A DNA stretch of 64,000 bases from Hydrogenophilales bacterium (GTDB taxonomy: Bacteria; Pseudomonadota; Gammaproteobacteria; Burkholderiales; Thiobacillaceae), in the NCBI GenBank assembly GCA_016719465.1, contig JADJYY010000017.1:14077-78076 (forward strand). Direction: 5' to 3'. This document shows positions 1-7,295 of the stretch, one piece after another. Numbering within the stretch: the first letter of the stretch is position 1; the number at the start of each line of letters is the position of its first letter. Both the position numbers and the translations under genes were made by a program. The notes beneath the pieces are model-generated. The model was not told the origin of the DNA, ran no database searches, and was given only the letters and a program-made list of their open reading frames with translations.

Positions 1-102
1 ATCGCGGCGGAGATCGTGGAAGACCTGGAGGCGGCGCTGGAGCAGTTCCGGGAGATCCTGGCGGACATGGGGCCGGAAGCAACCGAGGCTGCGGGCTCAT
101 AG
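1..102 (+). CDS. C-terminal tail of a protein, probably type I restriction-modification methyltransferase subunit (partial)
   Basis: The window opens inside this gene and only the last 33 codons before TAG are present. The peptide is one acidic amphipathic helix containing EIVEDLEAALEQFREI. That pattern resembles the closing helix of type I restriction HsdM subunits, which often end in an E-I-x-E-D-L-E-A-A-L-E-Q-F helix. The likeness is recalled from the family and no catalytic motif is visible, so the assignment is tentative. The hsdS and hsdR genes, if present, would lie to the left of the window. Confidence 0.45.
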   Translation: MAAEIVEDLEAALEQFREILADMGPEATEAAGS

Positions 103-131
103 CCGGTCTGTTTGGGCGGAACAGTCTCCCA

Positions 132-166
132 CCCCCTCCCTCCCCGCAAGCGGGGGAGGGAGGGGG
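132..166. repeat. GC-rich palindromic repeat (family A)
   Basis: A C-rich arm and a matching G-rich arm (CCCCCTCCCTCCCCG and its complement, with one bulged base) flank a short CAAG-type loop. It lies between the convergent upstream gene and moxR and could act as a terminator hairpin. The same C-rich/G-rich hairpin recurs at about 10.05, 15.47, 43.45, 45.53, 46.97, 56.23 and 59.96 kb, so it belongs to a dispersed family. Confidence 0.75.
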
Positions 167-172
167 AAATCG

Positions 173-1087
173 TCAGGGGATCGCTACTTCCAGCAATAGC
201 CTTGCCGCCCAGTCCTCCCCCGGCCGGGAGGTGCCCACGGCCGGGAACAGGCGATGGGGCACCAGGGCGGGCAGGACGGCCTGGACATCCTCGGGCTGGG
301 CGAAGTCGCGGCCTTCCAGGTAGGCCCAGGCTTGCGAGGCGCGCAGCAGGCCCAGGCCGGCGCGGGGGGAGAGGCCGGCGGCGAAGCGGCTGTCGTTGCG
401 GCTGGCGGCGATGAGGGCCTGCAGGTAGTCCAGCAATGCGTCGGAGACGCGCACGGCCCTGGCGGCCCGCTGCTGGTCGGCGAACTCGTCCGGGGTCAGG
501 ACCGGGGCGAGGCCGGCCAGCAGGTCGCGGCGGTCCTCGCCGCGCAGCAGGGCGCGTTCCGCCGCGTGTTCCGGGAAGCCCAGGCGGATGCGCAGCAGGA
601 AGCGGTCGAGCTGGGACTCGGGCAGCGGGAAGGCGCCGATCTGGTCGCCCGGGTTCTGGGTGGCGATGACGAAGAAGGGGGAGGGCAGGGGCCGGGTCTC
701 GCCCTCGACGCTGACCTGGCCCTCCTCCATGGCTTCCAGCAGGGCGCTCTGGGCCTTGGGGCTGGCCCGGTTGATCTCGTCGGCCAGGATCACCTGGGCG
801 AAGATGGGGCCCGGGTGGAAGCTGAACTGGCCGCTGTCCCGGTCGTAGATGGCGGCGCCCAGGATGTCCGCCGGCAGCAGGTCGCTGGTGAACTGGATGC
901 GGTGGAAATCCAGGCCCAGGGTACGGGCCAGGGCGTGGGCCAGGGTGGTCTTGCCCACCCCCGGCACGTCCTCGATGAGCAGGTGGCCCCGCGCCAGCAG
1001 GCAGGCCAGGCACAGGCGGATCTGCCGGTCCTTGCCCAGGACGATGCCGTTGATCTGGTCGAGGGCGCGGGCGAGGCCGGGGTTCAT
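173..1087 (-). CDS. moxR: MoxR-family AAA+ ATPase
   Basis: A 304-residue AAA+ ATPase of the MoxR branch. These chaperone-like ATPases usually help maturation or metal insertion together with VWA-domain partners. The Walker A motif is EDVPGVGKTT at about residues 38-47, Walker B is VILADEIN near 100, and the MoxR-typical IATQNPGDQ sensor region is near 140, followed by the LDRFLLRI stretch. It begins with MNPGLARAL six bases after the lysS stop, so the two are very likely cotranscribed. No VWA-domain or DUF58 gene is seen next to it; only the repeat hairpin and the tail of another gene follow. The family is clear; the client is unknown. Confidence 0.9.
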   Translation of the reverse strand: MNPGLARALDQINGIVLGKDRQIRLCLACLLARGHLLIEDVPGVGKTTLAHALARTLGLDFHRIQFTSDLLPADILGAAIYDRDSGQFSFHPGPIFAQVILADEINRASPKAQSALLEAMEEGQVSVEGETRPLPSPFFVIATQNPGDQIGAFPLPESQLDRFLLRIRLGFPEHAAERALLRGEDRRDLLAGLAPVLTPDEFADQQRAARAVRVSDALLDYLQALIAASRNDSRFAAGLSPRAGLGLLRASQAWAYLEGRDFAQPEDVQAVLPALVPHRLFPAVGTSRPGEDWAARLLLEVAIP

Positions 1088-1093
1088 GCCGGG

Positions 1094-2599
1094 TTACTCC
1101 TCCCGCCGCAACTGCGGGAACAGGATCACGTCGCGGATGCTGGGCGAGTCGGTCAGCAGCATGATCAGGCGGTCGATGCCGATGCCCTCGCCGGCGGTGG
1201 GGGGCAGGCCGTGTTCCAGGGCGCGGATGTAGTCCTTGTCCTTGAACATGGCTTCCTCGTCGCCGGCTTCCTTGGCGGCCACCTGGGCGTCGAAGCGGGC
1301 TTCCTGGTCCTCCGGGTCGTTGAGCTCGGAGAAACCGTTGGCGATCTCGCGGCCCACCATGAACAGCTCGAAACGGTCGGTGATGTCCGGGTTGACGTCG
1401 TTGCGGCGGGCCAGGGGCGAGGTCTCGGCCGGGTAGTCGATGATGAAGGTGGGCTGGATCAGGAGGTGTTCGGTGGTTTCCTCGAACAGGGTCAGTTGCA
1501 GGCCGCCCAGGCCATCGTGGGGCCGGTGGCCGATCTTGCGGCGTTGCAGCTCGGCCAGGACGAAGTCCTTGTCGTGCAGGGGAGCGTCCTTCAGTTCCGG
1601 GTGGTAGTGGCGCACGGCGTCCAGGGCGGTCATGCGGGCGAAGGGGGCGCCCAGGTCGATCTGGTGGCCCTGGTAGGGCACGAGGGTGGTGCCCAGCACC
1701 TTCTGCGCGATGTCGCGGAACATGCGCTCGGTGAAGTCCATGAGGTAGCGGTAGTCCCGGTAGGCCTCGTAGAACTCCACCATGGTGAATTCCGGGTTGT
1801 GGCGGGTGGAGATGCCTTCGTTGCGGAAGTTGCGGTTGATCTCGAAGACTTTTTCCAGGCCGCCCACCACCAGGCGCTTCAGGTACAGCTCCGGGGCGAT
1901 GCGCAGGAACAACTGCATGTCCAGGGCGTTGTGGTGGGTCATGAAGGGCTTGGCGTTCGCGCCGCCGGGGATGGGATGCATCATCGGCGTTTCCACTTCC
2001 AGGTAGCCGTGGGAAGTGAAGAACTCGCGCATGGCCTGGATGACCCTGGAGCGGACGATGAAGGTGCGGCGGGAATCCTCGTTGGTGATGAGGTCCAGGT
2101 AGCGCTGGCGGTACTTCTGTTCCTGGTCGGTGAGGCCGTGGAATTTCTCCGGCAGGGGACGCAAAGCCTTGGTGAGGAGGCGCACGGAGTCGCACTGGAT
2201 GGTGAGTTCGTTGGTCTTGGTGCGGAACAGGGTGCCGGTCACGCCCAGGATGTCGCCCAGGTCCATGCGCTTGAAGGCGTCGTAGGCGTCCTCGCCCACG
2301 GCTTCCTTCGACACGTAGATCTGCATGCGGCCGCTCATGTCCTGCAGGGTGGCGAAGCTGGCCTTGCCCATGACCCGCTTGAGCATCATGCGGCCGGCCA
2401 GTTGCACGGTGACGTGGGCGGCTTCCAGGTCTTCCTTGGTGACTTCGCTATGCCCCGAATGCAGGTCGGCGGCGTAGTCGGTGCGCTCGAAATCGTTGGG
2501 GAAGGCTTGCCCCAAGGCGCGGATGCCGGCGAGCTTTTCGCGGCGCTCGGCGATGATCTGGTTTTCGTCCTGGGGGAGGGGTTGGTGGGTGTCGGTCAT
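1094..2599 (-). CDS. lysS: Lysyl-tRNA synthetase, class II
   Basis: A 501-residue class II LysRS that charges tRNA-Lys in the cytoplasm. The N-terminal OB-fold anticodon-binding domain (about 60-140, ending in IQCDSVRLL) is followed by the catalytic core. Visible class II features are motif 2 (FRNEGISTRHNPEFTMVEFY) and motif 3 (GIGIDRLIMLLTDSPSIRDV) close to the C terminus. The start used is MTDTHQPLPQ; the open frame runs further upstream, but that part overlaps the toxin gene and is not LysRS-like. Length is normal for the family. It sits 11 bases downstream of the toxin gene and 6 bases upstream of moxR on the same strand. Confidence 0.96.
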   Translation of the reverse strand: MTDTHQPLPQDENQIIAERREKLAGIRALGQAFPNDFERTDYAADLHSGHSEVTKEDLEAAHVTVQLAGRMMLKRVMGKASFATLQDMSGRMQIYVSKEAVGEDAYDAFKRMDLGDILGVTGTLFRTKTNELTIQCDSVRLLTKALRPLPEKFHGLTDQEQKYRQRYLDLITNEDSRRTFIVRSRVIQAMREFFTSHGYLEVETPMMHPIPGGANAKPFMTHHNALDMQLFLRIAPELYLKRLVVGGLEKVFEINRNFRNEGISTRHNPEFTMVEFYEAYRDYRYLMDFTERMFRDIAQKVLGTTLVPYQGHQIDLGAPFARMTALDAVRHYHPELKDAPLHDKDFVLAELQRRKIGHRPHDGLGGLQLTLFEETTEHLLIQPTFIIDYPAETSPLARRNDVNPDITDRFELFMVGREIANGFSELNDPEDQEARFDAQVAAKEAGDEEAMFKDKDYIRALEHGLPPTAGEGIGIDRLIMLLTDSPSIRDVILFPQLRREE

Positions 2600-2610
2600 G
2601 GCGGCTACGG

Positions 2611-3045
2611 CTAGTTGAAGGTAAAAACGGTCATGCCCAGGGCGCGGGCGGCTGCCGCCTGGCTCCGGTCGGCGGTGGCGAACTCCCCGGCGCCGTTGCG
2701 CTGGGCGAAGGCAATATGCAAAGCATCCAGGGCGCGCAGGGGAATGCCCGGCAGTTGGTCGATCAGCAGCCGCGCCTCCTCGAACAGGCGGGTGGCATCG
2801 GGGAGGATGCGCCATGTCCGGTCCAGGACGTCCTGGTCGAAACGGGCCATGGCGCTGGCTTCCAGATCGCCATCGATCTGTCCGGCCCGACGGCGGCGCG
2901 CCAGCAGGCAGCGGAATTCCACCAGGGTCAGGGGGCTGGTTTCCACCTCACCCCGGCCTTCCGCCCAGTTCAACACGTCAAGAGAACGCGGCTCCCGGAT
3001 GTAGCACTTGGCCAGGGCGCTGGTATCGATGTAGGCGCTCAACAA
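2611..3045 (-). CDS. vapC: VapC-like PIN-domain toxin
   Basis: A 144-residue PIN-domain protein, expected to be a metal-dependent endoribonuclease acting as the toxin of a type II toxin-antitoxin pair. The acidic active-site residues are in place: D in YIDTSALAK near residue 7, E in TLVEFRCLL near 43, D in ALDALHIAFA near 106, and D in TADRSQ near 124. Its start overlaps the end of the antitoxin gene by seven bases, the usual coupled arrangement. The gene ends 11 bases before lysS, so read-through into an essential gene is likely. The target RNA cannot be read from the sequence. Confidence 0.88.
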   Translation of the reverse strand: MLSAYIDTSALAKCYIREPRSLDVLNWAEGRGEVETSPLTLVEFRCLLARRRRAGQIDGDLEASAMARFDQDVLDRTWRILPDATRLFEEARLLIDQLPGIPLRALDALHIAFAQRNGAGEFATADRSQAAAARALGMTVFTFN

Positions 3046-3269
3046 CGATCCTCGCGCTCTTCGGCGAGGAGCACTTCACTGGGTACGCTCTGCATGGGCT
3101 GGCTGGCCAGAAAATCCCGCAGGGAGCGGGCCTTGCGCCGGGGCTCCACCGGCAGGATGCGCGCCACCGGTTCGCCCCGGCGCACCACCAGGACTTCCTC
3201 GGTATCGGCGAACATGGCCTCGGGATGGGACAGGCCTTCCCGGGCTTCGCGGATGGTGAGTTCTTTCAT
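3039..3269 (-). CDS. Phd/YefM-type antitoxin
   Basis: A 76-residue protein starting MKELTIREAREGL. The short strand-helix N-terminal half with VVRRGEPVARI is typical of Phd/YefM antitoxins, which bind DNA at the N terminus and the toxin at the C terminus. The C-terminal half (RSLRDFLASQP, then the SEVLLAEERED tail) would be the toxin-neutralising part. An in-frame upstream ATG at 3320 exists, but it falls inside the probable operator, so the start at 3269 is preferred. The gene overlaps the toxin gene by seven bases. Confidence 0.85.
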   Translation of the reverse strand: MKELTIREAREGLSHPEAMFADTEEVLVVRRGEPVARILPVEPRRKARSLRDFLASQPMQSVPSEVLLAEEREDRC

Positions 3270-3289
3270 GGTGGCACTCCGGTGCAGGG

Positions 3290-3320
3290 ATGTGTCACAA
3301 GTATAAAGGTTGTGACACAT
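3290..3320 (-). promoter_or_regulatory. Inverted-repeat operator with embedded -10 box of the toxin-antitoxin operon
   Basis: An 11-base inverted repeat, ATGTGTCACAA and TTGTGACACAT, is separated by nine bases 20 bp upstream of the antitoxin start. On the minus strand the centre contains TATACT (positions 3305-3300), a good -10 box. Antitoxins or toxin-antitoxin complexes usually repress their own promoter through such a site, so this is the likely autoregulatory operator. No strong -35 box was found at the expected distance. Confidence 0.75.
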
Positions 3321-3412
3321 GGCGGGGCGACGAACAGCGGAAAAGACGGGGTTTTACGCGATCTCGTTTCATGGTTTGACATACCGGTTGTCCGAATTAC
3401 AGGATCACGCCC

Positions 3413-4081
3413 ATGGATGTTTCCACCCTCACGCATGAAATGCGGCCGCTGCTGGACTGGAGCGGGCTTCCCCTGGACCTGGCTTCCCTGGCCGCGCTGG
3501 CGGCGGGGCTGGGCTGGGCCAGCGGCCTGCGTCTCTATGGCCTGGTCTTTGCCCTGGGCCTGCTGGAGCGCTTCGCCGGGGTGCAGCTGCCGGGCGGGCT
3601 GGATGTCCTGGCGCATCCGCTGGTATTGGGCCTCGCCGGCATGCTGTTCCTGGTCGAATTCCTGGCCGACAAGGTGCCCTATATCGATTCCCTGTGGGAT
3701 GGCGTGCATACCTTCATCCGCATCCCGGCCGGCGCGGCCCTGGCCGCCGCAGTGATGAGCGACCAGGGCGCCGCGGCCCAGGTCGCCATGGCCCTGCTAG
3801 GCGGCGGCCTGGCGGCGGGCACCCATCTCGCCAAGGCGGGGGCGCGCGCCGCCATCAATACCTCGCCCGAGCCGGTCAGCAACGTGACCGCTTCCCTGGG
3901 GGAGGACATGCTGACGGCCGGCGGGCTGTGGCTGCTGTTCACCCACCCCGCCTGGTTCCTGGCCGGGCTGGTGCTGTTCATGGCGCTGGCGGCCTGGCTG
4001 CTGGTTCATGTCTGGCGTTTCGCGCGCGGGGTTCTCCGGCGCGGCGCCGGGCCGGACACCGCCAAATCGACCGGAGACTGA
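3413..4081 (+). CDS. DUF4126-family membrane protein
   Basis: A 222-residue integral membrane protein with about five or six hydrophobic segments. The conserved-looking part GLGWASGLRLYGLVFALGLL near residues 35-55 and EFLADKVPYIDSLWDGVHTF near 85-105 match the DUF4126 family. A glycine-rich middle (LLGGGLAAGTHLAKAGARAA) and NTSPEPVSNV follow. Function is unknown in the family. It stands alone on the plus strand, divergent from the toxin-antitoxin genes and about 200 bases before the dodecin gene; the 200 bases between hold nothing clear. Confidence 0.8.
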   Translation: MDVSTLTHEMRPLLDWSGLPLDLASLAALAAGLGWASGLRLYGLVFALGLLERFAGVQLPGGLDVLAHPLVLGLAGMLFLVEFLADKVPYIDSLWDGVHTFIRIPAGAALAAAVMSDQGAAAQVAMALLGGGLAAGTHLAKAGARAAINTSPEPVSNVTASLGEDMLTAGGLWLLFTHPAWFLAGLVLFMALAAWLLVHVWRFARGVLRRGAGPDTAKSTGD

Positions 4082-4288
4082 GGCGGATCGCTGGACCCGA
4101 CACAGGCCAGCCCTGCCACTCCTTGCCCGGTCGATCAACGGGGCGCGGGAAATGCCCTGTCGGCGGCCCCGCGTTGGCTATGATGAAGTTGCGGTTTTGC
4201 CCGCCGCGTTCCGCCGATGAGCGGTTTGACCGACGCCATCGGCCCCGATCCGAAGTTCCGTCACGTCAATTGTCGAGAAAGGAAGATC

Positions 4289-4489
4289 ATGTCCGTTGCG
4301 AAAACCATCGAGATCACCTCAACCTCCAAGAAAAGCTTTGATGACGCGATCAAGCAGGGGATCACCAAGGCGGGTGAATCCCTGAGCAACATCACCGGCG
4401 CCTGGGTGATGGATCAGAGCGTAGCGGTGAGCCGGGACAAGATCACCGAGTATGAGGTCAGGATGAGGCTGACCTTCGTGCTGAAGTAA
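4289..4489 (+). CDS. Dodecin family flavin-binding protein
   Basis: A 66-residue protein matching dodecin in length and pattern: an N-terminal strand (MSVAKTIEITSTS), one helix (SFDDAIKQGITKAGESLSNI), then two strands with GAWVMDQSV and YEVRMRLTFVLK. Dodecins form hollow dodecamers that store or buffer flavins in the cytoplasm. The central tryptophan in GAWV corresponds to the residue that stacks on the flavin ring in characterised dodecins. A purine-rich GAAAGGAAG precedes the ATG, which fixes this start over an in-frame upstream one. Confidence 0.9.
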   Translation: MSVAKTIEITSTSKKSFDDAIKQGITKAGESLSNITGAWVMDQSVAVSRDKITEYEVRMRLTFVLK

Positions 4490-4621
4490 TCCGGCCTGCC
4501 GGGGGGGCGCCTCCCCACCCCCGGCCCTCGCCCGGACTTGCATTGACGGTCCTCTCGACGATGGGAGGAGGGTCGAATGTGTTCCGGTCATCGCCACGGA
4601 TGGATCGAGAACAGGCTTCCC

Positions 4622-5086
4622 ATGAAAAAGCTGCTGGTCGTCGTTCTGCTGCTGGCCGCGCTGTTCGTCGCCGGCGTCCCCGTGGCCGCCTACCTGGCCG
4701 GCATGGACAACATGGACGACAGGCCGCCGCCGCCGGAGCGGATCACCTATCGGGAGTACCAGGCCATGGTGGTGTGGGATGAGCGCAAGGAGCTGCCGCC
4801 CATCGCGCTGCAGGCCATCACGCCCTGGCATTTCTATGCCCTGATCTGGTGTTCCCGGTACAACGACGACATCGAGGATTTCCTCACCTGCGGCGACCGC
4901 TACCCCGGCCTGCGGGCGGCCGCCTACGTGGCCAAGCGCCATCTCGACGACCACCTGAAGCAGCGCGGCCTGATCTGGCGCTACATGTCCCGGGCGGCGC
5001 TGACCATCTGGATTTCGCGCAACTGGACGGCGGAACAGCTGGTGCAGGAACTGATCCGGCTCAAGTCCCTGCCGCCGTCGGCCTGA
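4622..5086 (+). CDS. Small exported or membrane-anchored protein of unknown function
   Basis: A 154-residue protein starting MKKLLVVVLLLAALFVAGV, a clear signal peptide or membrane anchor, followed by a soluble part rich in aromatic residues (WHFYALIWCSRYNDDIEDFL). Two cysteines (about residues 77 and 88) lie in the exported part and could form a disulfide. I do not recognise the family. It lies between the dodecin gene and prfB with about 130 bases upstream; the GC content and codon use look like the neighbours. The reading frame is well supported by its length and the typical signal sequence. Confidence 0.65.
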   Translation: MKKLLVVVLLLAALFVAGVPVAAYLAGMDNMDDRPPPPERITYREYQAMVVWDERKELPPIALQAITPWHFYALIWCSRYNDDIEDFLTCGDRYPGLRAAAYVAKRHLDDHLKQRGLIWRYMSRAALTIWISRNWTAEQLVQELIRLKSLPPSA

Positions 5087-5110
5087 GCCACGCCGGCGGC
5101 GGAGGCGCCG

Positions 5111-6215
5111 TCAGACTCCCTGCTTGAGCGAAGCCTCGATGAAGCCGTCCAGGTCGCCGTCCAGCACGGCCTGGGTGTTGCCCACCTCGTAGTTGGTGCG
5201 CAGGTCCTTGATGCGCGACTGGTCCAGCACGTAGCTGCGGATCTGGTGGCCCCAGCCGATGTCGCTCTTGGAATCCTCCAGTTTCTGCTGCTCGGCCTGG
5301 CGCTTGCGCAGCTCGGCTTCATACAGGCGCGCCTTCAGCATGGACATGGCCTCGGCCTTGTTCTTGTGCTGGGAGCGGTCGTTCTGGCACTGGACCACGA
5401 TATTGGTGGGCACGTGGGTGATGCGCACCGCCGAATCGGTCTTGTTGATGTGCTGGCCGCCGGCGCCGCTGGCGCGGAAGGTGTCGATGCGCAGGTCGGC
5501 GGGGTTGATGTCGATCTCGATGGAGTCGTCCACCTCCGGGTAGACGAACACGCTGGCGAAGGAGGTGTGGCGGCGGGCGTTGGAGTCGTAGGGCGACTTG
5601 CGCACCAGGCGGTGCACGCCGGTCTCGGTGCGCAGGTAGCCGTAGGCGTACTCGCCGCTGATCTTGAGGGCGGCGGACTTGAGGCCGGCCACCTCGCCCT
5701 CGGATTCCTCCAGCACTTCCACCTTGAAGCCGCGCCGCTCGCCGTAGCGCACATACATGCGTTCCAGCATGCCGGCCCAGTCCTGGGCCTCGGTGCCGCC
5801 AGAGCCGGACTGGATGTCGACGAAGCAGTTGGCCGCATCCATCTCGCCGGAGAACATGCGGCGGAATTCCATGCCGGCCACCTGCTTTTCCAGCTCCGCC
5901 ACGTCGGCTTCCACGGATTCCAGGGTGTCGTCGTCCTCTTCCATGCGGGCGAGTTCGAACAGCTCCCGGTGGTCGGCCAGGCCCTGGCCGATCCCGTCCA
6001 GGTTGAGGACCACGCCTTCCAGTTCCTTGCGCTCCCGGCCCAGGTCCTGGGCGCGCTTGGCGTCGTTCCAGACGGTGGGGTCTTCCAGCAGGCCTACGAC
6101 TTCCTGCAAACGGTCACGCTTGCCAGGGTAGTCAAAGATACCCCCGTAGTTCATCGGCGCGGCGCGCCAGGTCGTTCAGGGTGGTCTCGATGAGGTTGAG
6201 GCGTTCGGCTTCCAC
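5111..6215 (-). CDS. prfB: Peptide chain release factor 2, with programmed +1 frameshift
   Basis: RF2 recognises UGA and UAA and releases the finished peptide at the ribosome. The gene is in two frames. A 27-codon leader starts at GTG 6215 and reads VEAERLNLIETTLNDLARRA up to RGYL, then meets UGA at 6134-6132. Slipping one base at CTT TGAC continues as DYPGKRDRLQE to the stop at 5111, giving about 367 residues, the normal size. CGGGGGTAT just before the slip site is the internal Shine-Dalgarno-like stimulator known from E. coli prfB. The GGQ catalytic motif is in SGAGGQHINK. The stop-codon-reading tripeptide reads SPY instead of the usual SPF. Confidence 0.95.
6130..6148 (-). promoter_or_regulatory. 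prfB: Programmed +1 frameshift site of prfB
   Basis: On the minus strand the bases CGGGGG-TAT-CTT-TGA-C match the autoregulatory slip signal of E. coli prfB almost exactly. When RF2 is scarce, the ribosome pauses at the UGA, pulled by the GGGGG Shine-Dalgarno-like run, slips +1 on CUU, and makes full-length RF2. The site therefore couples RF2 level to its own synthesis. Confidence 0.93.
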
Positions 6216-6246
6216 GGCGGTGATCCAGGCTATCGGAAAGGCGCGG

Positions 6247-6252
6247 ATTATA
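6247..6252 (-). promoter_or_regulatory. -10 box (TATAAT) upstream of prfB
   Basis: A perfect TATAAT on the minus strand lies 32 bases before the GTG start of prfB, so the leader would be only about 25 bases. No convincing -35 hexamer is present at 16-18 bases, so the promoter may be weak or extended in another way. Confidence 0.5.
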
Positions 6253-6314
6253 CCCGGCGGCAAGCCGCTCGCCCCGACCCGGAGAGACGGGATCGGGGCT
6301 GGCGGCGGCCGGGT

Positions 6315-6683
6315 TTACTCCACCCGCACCTCGATGCGGCGGGGCTGGGCGTGCTCGGCCTTGGGAATGCGCAGCTTGAGCACGCCGTGGGCGAACTCGG
6401 CGGCGACCTTGTCGGTATCCAGTTCCTTGGACAGGGTGAACACGCGCCGGTAGCGGGGCAGGCTCACCTCGGCGTGGGTGGATTCCATGCCCTCCGGCAT
6501 GTCCAGGGCCACTTCGCCCTCGATGGTCAGGGTGTCGGCCTCCACGTGCAGGCTGAGCTTGTCCTTGGGCACGCCGGGCAGGTCGGCGTAGAGGGTGATG
6601 CCGGCGGTGTCCTCGATGACGTCCACGGGGGGCATCAGGGTGGGTTCGTTGCGGGCGGATTCCGTGGCGGTTTTCTCGGTCAT
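6315..6683 (-). CDS. Hsp20/alpha-crystallin small heat shock protein (first copy)
   Basis: A 122-residue small heat shock protein that holds unfolding proteins in the cytoplasm. The alpha-crystallin domain covers about residues 22-120: DTAGITLYADLPGV, then DTLTIEGEVAL and the GVLKLRIPKA strand that usually forms the dimer and oligomer contact. The N-terminal arm is short and there is almost no C-terminal tail. It lies ten bases downstream of a second Hsp20 gene, so both should come from the heat-shock promoter at 7191-7218. Confidence 0.92.
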   Translation of the reverse strand: MTEKTATESARNEPTLMPPVDVIEDTAGITLYADLPGVPKDKLSLHVEADTLTIEGEVALDMPEGMESTHAEVSLPRYRRVFTLSKELDTDKVAAEFAHGVLKLRIPKAEHAQPRRIEVRVE

Positions 6684-6693
6684 GGTCGTCTCC

Positions 6694-7134
6694 TCAATCG
6701 ATGCTGATGCGGCGCGGCTGGGCGGCCTGGCGGCGCTGGATGCTGATGTGCAGCACGCCGTCGCGGTACTTGGCGTTCACCGCGTTGGGGTCCACGTCGT
6801 CGGGCAGGGAGACCACCCGGCGGAAGCGGCCGGCGAAGCGTTCGTCGATGTGCACGGTGGCCTTCTCGTCCTTGCCGGGCAGTTGGGGCTTGCGCTCGCC
6901 GGCGATGGTGAGCACGCCCTTTTCCATCTGCGCGTCGATGCTGGTCGGATCGATGCCGGGGGCGAAGGCGTAGATCTCCACCGAACTGGCGGTGCCGCCC
7001 ACGTTCATGGCCGGGAAGCCGCCCCGGGCAAAGCCCCGGATGCTGGGAGAGAGTTCGTAGGACTCCCGCATCTCGCGCTGCAGGCGGTCCAGTTCCGCGA
7101 ACAGGTCGCGGGGAAACAGGGAGCGGTACATCAT
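6694..7134 (-). CDS. Hsp20/alpha-crystallin small heat shock protein (second copy)
   Basis: A 146-residue small heat shock protein of the IbpA/Hsp20 type starting MMYRSLFPRDLFAELDRLQ, a typical N-terminal helix. The alpha-crystallin domain spans about 45-140 (VEIYAFAPGIDPTSI, GVLTIAGERK, then GVLHISIQRR), and the C-terminal tail ends PRRISID. It is the first gene of a two-gene heat-shock operon with the other Hsp20; the two differ enough that they may form mixed oligomers. GGAGGATCA precedes the start and supplies the ribosome binding site. Confidence 0.93.
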   Translation of the reverse strand: MMYRSLFPRDLFAELDRLQREMRESYELSPSIRGFARGGFPAMNVGGTASSVEIYAFAPGIDPTSIDAQMEKGVLTIAGERKPQLPGKDEKATVHIDERFAGRFRRVVSLPDDVDPNAVNAKYRDGVLHISIQRRQAAQPRRISID

Positions 7135-7190
7135 GGTGATCCTCCATTTCGGATAACGGCGAGCGCCGAACGCCGGCGCTCCTGTGCCCG

Positions 7191-7218
7191 ATTTAGGGAT
7201 TTTTTCACCGTCTTCAAG
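7191..7218 (-). promoter_or_regulatory. Sigma-32-like heat-shock promoter for the Hsp20 operon
   Basis: On the minus strand CTTGAAG (7218-7212) and CCCTAAAT (7198-7191) are separated by 13 bases. The E. coli sigma-32 consensus is CTTGAAA, 13-15 bases, CCCCATNT, so the match is strong. It lies about 60 bases upstream of the second Hsp20 start. Confidence 0.8.
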
Positions 7219-7221
7219 GGG

Positions 7222-7250
7222 CTTGATGATCGCGTGATCGGCCTTCATTT
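7222..7250 (+). promoter_or_regulatory. Sigma-32-like heat-shock promoter for cbpA-cbpM
   Basis: CTTGATG (7222-7228), a 13-base spacer and CCTTCATTT (7242-7250) approach the sigma-32 consensus. The -35 element starts only four bases from the -35 of the divergent Hsp20 promoter, so the two promoters are back to back. The match is weaker than on the other strand. Confidence 0.65.
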
Positions 7251-7295
7251 AGTTATGCTGAATCGTGACCCGAGAAATTCGAGAAGGGGAACTCC

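Noticed and set aside
254..2614. A long plus-strand open frame of 786 codons opposite moxR and lysS.
   Set aside because: It is the GC-rich antisense of two well-supported genes; composition is Gly/Gln/Ala/Val-rich with no domain and no ribosome binding site.
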